Shown in pieces: positions 1 through 10,765 of a stretch of DNA of 64,000 nt. Both the position numbers and the translations under genes were made by a program. Origin of the DNA: Podospora pseudoanserina (Eukaryota > Ascomycota > Sordariomycetes > Sordariales > Podosporaceae); contig NC_085921.1 of the NCBI RefSeq assembly GCF_035222485.1, positions 496,001 through 560,000 of the forward strand. The letters run 5' to 3'. The notes under the pieces were generated by a model that saw only the letters and a program-made list of their open reading frames with translations, was not told the origin of the DNA and did not search any database. Numbering within the stretch: position 1 is the first letter of the stretch; every line of letters begins with the position of its first letter.

Positions 1-3000
1 GCCCCATTAACTGGAAGGATGGATGGATGTCCTGCGTCTCAGGTACAGCAGCACAGCCGAACAGCTGGTCCGTGATTCTCCAGGGAAGAAGCATGTTTTC
101 TTCAAGGCACACAGCGAGGGCCTCAGCAAACGACAGGGCCATCCTGGCAAACGGGCCCTGGGTCTTGATTCAAAGTCCACAGCCTCGTGAGGGACGGGGG
201 AACAAGGGGGTGTCGATAACAGGCCTGAACGGTCAAACTAGCTTGGTAGTTGGCCAGAAAATGGCGTTCAGATGAAGGTGTAGCGTAGCTGGCCTGGTGC
301 AAGCCTCCGAGACCGGTCCAAGCAGGTAGCTAGGTGTGTGTGTGCGTTCGGTATGCATCGAACAATTTGGCCGATGGTTGCCGCTGAGGTCTCTGGCTTG
401 GCTCTTCCGTGATCTCGGCCCGTTATTTAGTGTTGACATTCGGAAACGGAATGAGGGAGCGCTGTGATGAGCATTGGGCGGTGGGTTGAATCATGACGCA
501 CTGCTCGAAGCTTCTCATTGATGGAGAGCACGCATTCGGGCTCTAGGTTCCCGCCAAGCATCTTTTGCTGGGGAAAAAGCGGGGACGCCTTTCGGTAGCT
601 GCTGGAACATCTCCACCACTCGGCTCCACAGTTGAAGATTGGACGCCCACTGATAACCCTGAAGTCCTGTAAGCCCCTAACCCTGCTCTATTCAGAATCA
701 CCAAAGCAACACAGGATGAACACAGAACACAGAACACACACAGAGCAGGAGCACATGGCAAAAGCTCAACCACTGGAAAGGTATCACGACAACTGGATTG
801 TATACAGCTTACGTTGCCCCTCACCTCACGTCATCGCCACAGTTTTGGGTGGTGGTATCTGATGGCTCGCAGCCTTGTTCCAGGCCTGGATTACATCAGC
901 TCAACGGCTGAGCGCCTCCTCCCGTCTTCTGCAAGAAACGGCGATCGACAGAACGCCCGAGACGGGCCAGTTTCTTCTTCCAAATCTACCATCTCAACGG
1001 TCACTGCTCATCAGTGCTCGCACCGGGAGGTCAGACCCTTCGTATCTACGAGCTTTATCTCCTTCCAGCCTTCCCGATCAGAGTCGCCGTGTTGTGCTCA
1101 CCGGGCATTGTCCCCGCCCCGAGGAAGCCCGGAAACCAGCTCCCGGCCGTCCGCTTATCGAAACCTTCTCATCGACGTCCAGTCTTGCGGCGCGGCTGTC
1201 TGTGGCCAGTCTAGCGGAAATAACCGGTCGCTGTTCCCAATGTCATCATGCAGCCACCACCACACCAACACCACACCACCACCACCGGACTCCGGGTTTC
1301 GCTTCGCCCGTCAGCCGCTGTGCCGTTGCTCTTAACCAACAGATACCCTTGTCCGGCCATGCTCCCCAGATCAATACCAGATTTGCCAAGACACCACCAG
1401 GCGATTGTGTTCCATAACCAAACCCATGGGACTGCATTCCAGTCATATTTGTACCTTCGGCATGCTATATGCTGTTCGATGAGATCACCCGGTACTCATC
1501 AAGGGCAACCGCATATTAGAGCAAGATGAGGCACTTTGCTCTGTTGATGCGCTTGCTAGCCCGTCGTGCTTTTAAGTCCATGGCCGTACACACAACATGA
1601 CAAAGTTCCGTGAGACAGCTTCAATGCCAAATGTCATTGCTGGCTGGATTCAGCTTCCCTATGCACCCAAGAGCTGTGCGGTTCGGGGCTTGCGCAAAGC
1701 TGGGTCCTCTGTACGACCCTCGGTCAACCTCTTTTTTGCCAGACATCGTGTTCTACTTCTCTTCGCTTTCCATCTTCACAAGCCCTCCTTCTTTGAGGCT
1801 GTCAATATTTTCGTGCCGACATGGCACCGGCACTTACTGGTCCTGTCATGAGCAAACACTGAGTCATTTTCAGCCAGCATCTGTCGTCCTCCCCAGCCGG
1901 AACTCGGGCGGCCTTTCCTCAAGCCACAGGTGGCACAGAAAGCGATAACCACATCCTCAAGTGAACAACAAGCTGGCTACATTCTCATGGCCATCTCCTG
2001 GATCTCTTCTGATGGCTATGTGCAAGTTTTCCCGAACAAGACCGGATCACCGGTATCGATGGCATGACCAAAGATAGCATACGGATGGCCATCGGCATTC
2101 CGGAACATATCCCGATCTCCATGCGGCTGGCTGCGCTCAAAAGACTTGGGGAAGCACGCCAACGTGGATGTCGGTTAGAGGTTGAAGATACTAAACATGT
2201 AAGACAGGTTGATATCAATTTTCTTCTATCCGACGGGGAAGCCTGTCAACCCGTTGTCTGTGTGACACCGCAGTCTCCGGATTTGTGATGGCATTATCAG
2301 AGAAGGTTGAGGCCTTCGCATGGTGAATGCCCAGCCCTAGTCAATGCTCTCTAGGTACTCACCGTTCGGGTTCATGGGATGCTGTATTATGAAGCTGTGT
2401 ACACCAGGAACATCCCAAAATTAGACTTTACCAAAGTATGCCGTCCACCGCTCACTACATTCTCTGACGGCATGAAACACTACATATCATATCAGGAATG
2501 TCTCTTAGTGGAGCCCACTACCACTCCATTTCATAGGTTTCCTGAGCTTTCGGTACCAGTGATATCCTCCAACCATGGTCTTATCCACGAATCGGAGGGC
2601 ACATGTGCTTTTTGCAGGGTTTACGCAGATATACACTCCCCGAGACGTACAGGTTAGCCATCTGAGTGGTTGTCCCCGTACCTGGCGGCCCGTCTTCGGT
2701 TGCTTATCGACCGAAATATCCTGGTATGAGGGTTATTGGCATTTGCCATCCCAGAGGCTCTCTAATACCATATCCGACGAAACCGTGGCACTTACGCAGG
2801 CTCTGATGGATAAGCATCACAAGAAGTCAGAGTCCGCGGAGAAAAGTCCGTAGTCTTCTATCTACTGTTCCTCTTTTCGGACCTGAAACGCAGGGATTTT
2901 GACCGAGTCTCGCCTATACGGTTTGTCATTCCTGGCGAAGACATCTCTCCACACCGCGGTGAAGAATACCACGGGAGGGGTGTGCAAGCGGGTTCTTTTA

Positions 3001-4527
3001 TGCAAAGCTGATCCTCTCCCTTCGAGTCCGATTGCAGGGAACCATAAAGCGCACCCGCGTGGGGGACTGCGTGATGTCGTGGTTGGCTGCTCAGCAGGAC
3101 AGTAATATTGACAGTGGCCGGGCAACTAGATATTGCAACTCTGGGCTGAAATGCTGTGCACACTTGCTTGATATCAGACAAGAAATACTTCACGCAACTC
3201 GATACCATCTTCACCGCCGCTTGCCAGTGGCTTTCCGTGCATCGGAACCGGAGTGAAGGGACGAAAGCCAGGCTCTCATAAATAGGGATGCAGGCTTCAA
3301 ACAATAAGGTTATGTTTCCTGACCATGATCCCGCTTCTCTTGCTGCTCAGCACTAAACCCCACAATGTCTCTCCTTTGGGTCTTGTGGATCTTTCCTCTT
3401 CCTGTTCTCTCCTACGCTCCCTTTCTTGGCCATCTCTTTATCTGTGACCACAGAGACTTTCCTTCAGTTCATGTAGAGCCATCACATTACTTGCAGCTCG
3501 TATTCTCACTTCATTCCATAAAACCAACGAAGATCTTTAGTCAATGTAAGTCAGTGTTTTCAAGTGATTGTCTTTCCCTTGATCATTTGGGCACAGTTTT
3601 CGTTACCAAATATCATGGGAGAAGAGAACTGTTCTGGAAAGCCGGCATATTCAAGATATTCTAGACATCTAGACCTCGTATAGTAGCAAACTGCAACAGC
3701 TAACAATGCCATTCATAGCAGGTTCATCCAAGGCAACACCAGTGCAAAGTCTCAATGTCAACTCAACCTCTACAGCCGAGTCTTTCACCAGCCCTTCATC
3801 TTCATCACTCCTAACCACACCTCAAAACTATTCACCCTCCCCAGGTAATTTCACTTACAACAAGTTGCTGCTCATTGGCGCAACCTGCAACTTGCACCAT
3901 TCTCAACTCACTTAAGCTCACTCGCCTTCAAGTATGGAAACTCAAAACTCACTCACCCTCCCAAAACAGCCACCCACACAAGCAACTTTCATCACTTCGT
4001 CCCGCACATTCTCATCTCCATCTTAATCAAGGTGAGCCCTGACTTTTCATCCAAACTTCATTCTCTATTCATTCTATCTCTTTTAACAACACTACCTTAT
4101 CGTCATTAACACTCAACCCCTACATGAAATATTCTCTCATCTCGCAACAAAAGCCAGCCATTAATCCGCCACCAAATACATCACCATGCCCCGAAATCCC
4201 CAAATCAAAAAACATAACAACAATTTTTATTTTAACACATCGGAGGTATTAGGGGCACCTAATAAAAACAGCAGTTTGCGCCCCTACCCCATACAGAAAG
4301 GCAGAAACAAATGGAATCTCCTTTCCTCCTCCCTCCAATCCAACAACGACAAAAGAAAAAAAAGGCTCAAATCCAAAAGAGCCTAAAACCCAATCCAAAA
4401 ACCGCAAAAGAAAAAGCCCAAATCCAAAGCCAAAAAAAGATCCATGGTATCATCCCCCATCTCCAACCCGCCCTCCATGCCCGAGTCGGCATCCCTCATC
4501 CCTCCAAATCAATACTTAGTCCACTTC
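1..4527. other. Gene-poor stretch, no supportable gene
   Basis: Only short ORFs occur here on either strand, with no recognisable domain and no convincing chain of splice sites. A CAC-rich low-complexity patch lies at 1253-1286. The last 350 bases (about 4186-4450) are A-rich and C-rich with almost no G on this strand, and probably belong to the 3' UTR or terminator region of the multicopper oxidase that ends at 4528. A piece at 2064-2288 reads in a protein-like way but matches nothing I know. The stretch may hold a non-coding transcript or a decayed gene; I cannot decide. Confidence 0.5.
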
Positions 4528-6360
4528 CTAGAAGAAGAAACTCCCCATCCCTGAGGCAAGCCTCCCCATCAACCCCCTCTTCTTGCTGCTAGACCCAGCA
4601 TACATAGCCCCGTTATAAATCGTCGGCGGAACCGTCACCATCCCCGTGGTATCCAAATAATCCTGCGTATTGCCCGCCGCGTTGCCACTCACCGGGATGC
4701 CCATCTTGTTGCAAGCATCCAGATGATCCTGAGGGAAGGTCAGGTTTCTCAGCCTGTCCGGCGCCTCAATGATGGTGGCCGTCAGGCCCATCTCGACATG
4801 CCACTCAATGTGGCAATGGAACAGCCAAGTGCCCGGGTTGGTGGCCTTGAACCGCAAGACGGCGTGCGAGTGCGCCATGACCGTGACGGTGTCGCGCCGG
4901 GGCGGCTTCTGGTTGTAGTTGGTATCCCTGCCGGACCAGTCCCCGGTGCCGGTCTTGGGGCGGTCGAGAACCTGGAAGTGATGGCCGTGGAGATGGAAAG
5001 GGTGGGTGGCAGCATCCTGGTTGTTGACCACGATCTGGACGACATCGCCGTAGTTGACAATGAAGGGGTTGATCTGGCCGTAGACGATGGGATTGCTGTT
5101 GTCGTCGCCCGTGGTGGCGGCCGAGTACAAGGCGGGTACCTTTTGGTCGATGTATGTCAGGTTGTTGAAGCAAGCGCGGGGGTAGCCGTTGGCATCTGTG
5201 CAGAATGCGAAGTCCATCTTGATCAGAGTGTCATAGTTGGTGTCGTTCCCCCCGAGGATCGCCTCGTTGTCATATGGCTTGAAGTGGGAGTCGTCAGCAG
5301 GTTTCCACTTGTGCACTACGTCCTTCTTGGTGTTTGGTTTGTTGTAATCCATGGTGAGGTAGCCGGTGTAGTTGTGTGGCCATTGGAGGGGACCCAAGTC
5401 GGGATTTGTCCAGTCGCGGTTGATATCCAGCGAGATCAAGAATGGGTAGTTGTCGTTGTCTCGATCAATACACTCGATGATGAAGTCGTAACGCTGAGCC
5501 GTGGCAATGCGGAGCTGATACTTGACCTCCTTTTGCAGATAGTCGGCGTCATTCATGATGATGTTAATGTCGTGAGAATCGAAGTGAATCATGGCGGAAG
5601 CCAAGGCGGCGAAGCTGATCATGCGGAAGCGATACTTCCTGCCTTTGGTGAAGTTGACATTCAACCCAGCTCCCTCGTTGATGATCATGCCATCGGGAAT
5701 GGGCGGAGCGAATCGAGTATTGCTAGGCTGCAGCATGTTGCGGACCATGGTAAGAGACTCATTGTGGTACCTGTCACTTGTTAAGTTGAGCCTCACAACC
5801 AGTGGATGGTAAGCAACTCACCAATCAGAAACCGTCAAGATAACCTCTTCATCGTACGAGCCGGCATAGGGGTCATTAGGATCGTGAACAAGGAAAACTC
5901 CGCGCAGGCCGTCGGGGTATTGACCCATGTTGTGCGAGTGATCTAAATGTTGTTCTCAGCAAATGTCGCTTTGCATAGCGGTCGAGCCAAACTTACACCA
6001 AAAGGTACCGCCGACATCAACCACGAATTTATACTGGAGAGTCGAGCCGGGAGGTACTGGGCACTGGGTAACACCGCTTGGCCCATCCATCTCGGGAGTC
6101 TGAACCTGGTTGATGCCGTGGAAATGGAGACCACTTGTCTGATTCCCGAGATTGTTGGTGAAGTTGATGATCACAGTATCACCGACCGTGGCATCAATCT
6201 GTGGACAAGGCCAGGCATTGTTGATGCCGACCACTGGCCTCCCAACTCCATCTGGGGCTGCCCAGACCCAGGTTGCCGTCCAGTCATAGGTAACAGTAGC
6301 TGCTTTGACCGCCGTAGCGAAAGACAGAGCCGCAAGCGATAGAATACCAGACGACTTCAT
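4528..6360 (-). CDS. Secreted Fet3-type multicopper oxidase (laccase/ferroxidase-like)
   Basis: Three exons (6360-5997, 5942-5822, 5770-4528) encode 575 aa. Both introns (54 and 51 bp) have GTAAGT or GTGAGT donors and keep frame. The start is the ATG at 6360, in front of a signal peptide (about residues 1-20, cleavage near VKA). All four copper-binding motifs are present: HFH (79-81), HSH (123-125), HPFHLHGH (about 416-423) and HCHIEWH (about 478-484, followed by an axial Leu), so the type 1 and trinuclear sites look intact. The layout of three cupredoxin domains and the N-terminal sequence are closest to Fet3/ascorbate-oxidase-like enzymes, not to classical asco-laccases. Unlike Fet3 it has no C-terminal membrane anchor; it ends in a basic, Ser/Gly-rich tail and FFF. 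No Ftr1 permease lies nearby. It could oxidise iron, phenols or a pigment precursor; the substrate is unknown. Confidence 0.93.
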
Positions 6361-6796
6361 GGTCACCTGTTACTGCTCTCCAGTAAAATTTCGTTGACAC
6401 CTTGACCACGATCTGGCCGATGGCAGGTACGAGGGTAACGAATGAGGGTGAATAAGTATTAAAAATTAAAGAGGTGAAGGGGGGAGGAGGAGGAGAACCA
6501 GAGGAGAAAGCAACCGAATGCCCGGTTGAAGAGGTGTCGGATGATCCAAAGGAAAGATAGAACCCTCGAGAGTGGGAAACGAGGCCATTATATCGACCGG
6601 CCACGAGATAGCGCGAAGGCGAGAACGGAAATGCAAGGCCGCATGGTGCACCTACCGCAACAGGACACTAGGCCATCGTGAGGATCGCCCAACCAGTGCT
6701 CGGGTGCCAAGCGTCTTCTCCTAGTCCAGTATCGCGGGTTTTCGCTAACCCCGGACCATACACTCCAAACAGGGGAAGAGGCTGAGGGATCCATCA
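6361..6796. promoter_or_regulatory. 5' flank of the multicopper oxidase
   Basis: A 436-bp gap between the multicopper oxidase start and the tentative small gene on the other strand. It contains a purine-rich run (GGGGGAGGAGGAGGAG type) at about 6479-6496. I see no other recognisable site. Confidence 0.4.
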
Positions 6797-7370
6797 ATGG
6801 CCGAAGATGTTGGGGAGCAGAATACGGAGCTAGTATCGATTGTCTGTGTTCTCTTGGTATTGGTGAGTGGCTTCTTGGCCAAAGTTCCGTTTCTGACGAC
6901 TGTTTGATGCTGATTAGGTCGTCAACTGGGCTGATGGTCTCTATGGCTGCAGATACAAGATGAGAAGGCGTGGCAAAGGCGGCGAGCTGGTGTGGAGAAT
7001 TGGAAGCTGGGTCCAACCGCTGCCACGGAATCGCGAAGATGCCGCGGCATCAGAGAAACAGAAACAGGACACGGGTGGGCGCGTTTTGGCCGCCTCGAGC
7101 TTGTGGGGAGTTGGGTTTGGGCTAGCGGGCTGGTGCATCTTCCTCATGCATGTAGGTAAGCCGGCCACGGAAAGAACAAAAGAATTCCTGTAATCTTCCA
7201 AATTGGGCGTCCTTGACGCAGCCATCGAAGCAAGGGGGTCGGTATCAGTCGAAACCATCACTGCTGGAACAACAGGCACAAGTTCCCACAGAAAGTGTAA
7301 ACCTAGAGCTGATATTTTCGGTGTTGTTTCCACCTGTTCCTCCTCGAGTAATCATCAGGGCGCAAGCTAA
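6797..7370 (+). CDS. Tentative three-exon small membrane protein
   Basis: This is a gene model built by eye: exons 6797-6862, 6918-7155 and 7222-7370 give 150 codons plus stop, all in frame. Intron 1 (55 bp) has a GTGAGT donor, a CTGAC branch point about 20 nt before the acceptor, and a TAG acceptor. Intron 2 (66 bp) has a GTAAGC donor and a GCAG acceptor. If intron 2 is not removed, translation stops at 7193 and gives 113 aa. The product has two hydrophobic stretches, about residues 13-27 (LVSIVCVLLVLVV) and 88-110 (VLAASSLWGVGFGLAGW), separated by a basic, Lys/Arg-rich loop. I recognise no family. It is divergent from the multicopper oxidase. Chance splice signals could explain it, so it needs transcript or homology support. 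Confidence 0.35.
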
Positions 7371-10300
7371 CAACAATAACAACACCACCACCCACACCCA
7401 GCTCGCAAAACAGCAATCCGAATCCCGAGAAAAAGGTCTCACTAACAACGTACAACGGTCAAATCGGCACCCGCCATGGGGAGACTGAATGCGGCTAACG
7501 GCGGTTAGCCCCCTTGGACTCGATCCGCTCAGCCGCTGGCATAAGGTCCAGCACAAAGGGTATCGAGGACGCAGTGGGAGGCAACCGCTCAACCACCAAA
7601 GTTCAATGCGCAGATGTTGCCGGTAAAGGTTCGCCCGTGTAACTGCCAGACATGGCATAATGGCTGCGTCTCTCACCTGACCCTTGGAAGTCATGATGGA
7701 GGTGTGGCAACGCAACTTTCGATAGTTGTTCGCTGTGTGAAACCTGGGCTGAGCGGTGGACTTGGCCCAGACCTTGAACGTCACTCGAATTTCAATGAAG
7801 CCCTTCTGAAGAAACAGATCGGCGCAACCACGAGGGTGAAAAGGCGGGAAAACAAAACACCTAGCGTTGGTGTTGCGGAAGAGCGGCTCTCACCGACACC
7901 TACATCCTGGATCTCCAAGTCGGCTGTGACCTCCATCGTCATCTCCCCTATCAAGCCCTTGAAGCTTTTTGACGGTCAACTATTGCCAATAAGAATCCTT
8001 CATGCGGCTTGTGCCTTGACAGGTGTAACAAGACTCGAGAAGCTGTGTTCGAGGGGAGAGATCAAGAGCCGTCTTGGCAGAGGAAGTTAAAAGAAGCGCG
8101 TGGGGAGTGGGGCTTGGTGGAGCCCGCTACCGCTAGGACCAGGGGCTTTTAGCAGGGTCCAGCGGGGCGTTGAGTGCCGGAAATAGCGCGAGGCGCTGGT
8201 GATCTGCAGATGGGATGTTTTCTTTTCCACTTGCATCTTGGCTCGAGCAGCAGCTCTGGTTTGCTCCCTGCGTACCCCAACCCTCCCGTCCCGGCTTGTC
8301 TGGCTGCCTTGCCAACCCTCCCTGACCGCTCCAACGGCGTCGGCCCTCGAGCCGACAGGATGGTGGTCTTCGGTCTTGAGTGCGTGCTGCGAGATCGAGC
8401 CACCAAGAGAGCCGGCCTTAGGTGCTCAGCTTCCGGTCTTTGGATGCCCCGAGATCGCCGAAGCTTTGTTACCGCCGGTCCCGAGCCCATAATTTGCAAT
8501 CCTTCATTTCTTGGTTTCCCTCACGGCTTCCAAGTCGCTTTGGTCTTCTTTTTCTCGGGGCTTCTTTCTCTCCTGAACTGTGGCTTGGGCAACTGCCTGT
8601 GGCAGCCAGTTCTGCTCGCAGTGGTGCACGCCGGTCGCCAATGGCATGATGGGGCCTTTCTTATTTCCCGATGATGGCGTTTTGGGGCGTCCTCCATCCT
8701 GCCCAGGGTTTACGGGTGGTGATGAGGGTGTGTTGCTGACTTTGTTGTATGCTTCTTTTCTGCGAGAGCTCGGTCATGGGCTGAGATGTGTCTGGGATAC
8801 GTGAGATACGTGGGCCACTCCCCGGCCGAGCTCGGTGATTCTGTCAGTTCTGTCAGATAGGCCTCGCAGCTGGCTGCAGCAGCCAAGCAGTGCACCGCAT
8901 TTTCGTCGACCTCAACTCGCCCAATTACGTTCATGGTCGCACTTTTGGGTAGGATATGTCCTATCTGGAACAATCGAAGGCTGGATAACATCAAGTGGAA
9001 GCAAAGTAGATCCTTCACCACCCCGGGTGTGCACTGACTGACTAATAGCCGCTGCCAGCAGGACATACCCGCATGTTAAAATACGAGAGGCACTCAATTT
9101 GTGAACTTTGAGTACGAGAATGGGATTTGCAAGCGACGAGTTGCCCGTGTTTCAAGTGGGATGAAAGGATGCGTCTCTCCGTCTCATGACCTTCTCATTA
9201 TCGGAACGAGCATTGGATCCTTGGTCATTCCCATCCTTGATACGGCCAGCCCTAGGGGAATTAAAGGCGTGCTCGGTCTACAAGCTCATCCTCGGATGAA
9301 ATATCTCACCAATCACCCGAGGGGAACCTTCCGAGTCCTAAAGATGGTGTGGATGACGAACGAGGATCCGGCAGAAATCCTGCCAAGAACCGGCAACATA
9401 TTGGTGGGTAACACACGATGCTGAATGGAAAAGCTCGAGACCTGCCCTGCAAGGTGCTAACTTCACATTTCACAGGCAACACTCTCACAATATGTCCCGT
9501 CGCTCCATCATGTTCAACTATCATATCCCTTAGTGTCAAATAGGTAGGTAGGTATACCTCACAACACAGTCCTCTGCTCGTTTTCGTGGTTAGAATACGC
9601 TTCACATGGACCAGACATGCTCGGAGCACATGCTCCTTGTCACACAAGAGCTCAGTCACCTTCCCTGCTCAAGGGTTATCCCCGGCACTTTCCGAGTTCC
9701 CGGAACGCTGTAAACAACAATTATTGAACGGCTGAAGGCATCTGCAAGATTGCTCACCAATATATTTACACCACATGAACACCATAGAGCCGTAGCTGCC
9801 CGTTATTACATGCCCATACCACTTGGCATAGGACGCTCCACAGCAGTCTACCTTATCACATAGCCAAGCATTGCTCATGATGGAAAAGCAAAGTCATGAT
9901 TATCCCAAACAAGAACGTCACACACGCCAAGGAGACTATCACTGAATATGAGCTCCCTTAAATTTCCTCATAGATCGTCCAAGTATAGAGCAGGATCTAA
10001 TATTCAGGGGCAACAACGTTTGTGTAACTTTATGAACAAACACAGTACCAACAGCAATACTACTCTCTAGCAACTGAACACAAGAAAAAGAATTTATGCA
10101 GCTCTGACAACTCCATCTCACCTGCAGTTAAACTATTGAACTTGTGTGAAGTATAACAACAGAAGCTGACAAGCAGCCCAAGAATCCTTGATGAGATATT
10201 GACATCTTGACTCCTTTTTCGCGACAAAACCTCAAAGCCAAGTTGTCTCTGAACTACGCCGCCAACTAACACACTTACCCACATGTAAAAACGACGTCCC

Positions 10301-10765
10301 CCTCCTCCTAAAAGATGGCGCGCTACCGCCAGTAGCACCCAATAGTCTGCATTGTGCGTGTAACCATCCTCCTCCGGCAGCTGCAACAGCCACTAGACCA
10401 CACCATCATGGCGCGGATGAGGCTGAATCCGTAAGCGCTTCACATATGTTCAACCACACCACAGCCAACTTTCTACTCGCAACTACCAGCTCAAAGTCGA
10501 AGATAGGTAATCATCCATAACGTCGTAAAACCATGACAGTCTTGCTGACCATCATATGATGCCGTTTTCAACCACTCATATACATACAATGACGCGGAAC
10601 TGAATACTATGTGCTTTTGCGTAGCTGGCATAGATAGATAACAACAGCCTCTTCTCCTTGTTGTGGCCCATGTCCCTTCATGCAAAATTATGAACTCATG
10701 GTCTAACTCATCACCGAGAGCCCATTCGGTTCTTTGGTGTGTTTTCAGTAAAATGGAAGAAAAAA
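7371..10765. other. Gene-poor stretch, nothing firm
   Basis: About 3.4 kb in which I find only short, compositionally unremarkable ORFs. A CAA/CAC-rich patch lies at 7370-7400 and a GGTA tandem at about 9541-9555. The end next to 10766 probably carries the 3' UTR of the polymerase gene. No RNA gene or repeat family is recognised. Confidence 0.45.

Noticed and set aside
814-1417. Two overlapping ORFs of 173-180 codons
   Set aside because: Low-complexity His/Thr/Pro content from a CAC-rich patch, mutually overlapping frames, no family resemblance.
4723-5784. 353-codon open frame on the strand opposite the multicopper oxidase
   Set aside because: It mirrors the real exon 3 codon by codon and exists because of codon bias; it has no domain, and the minus-strand product has all copper motifs.
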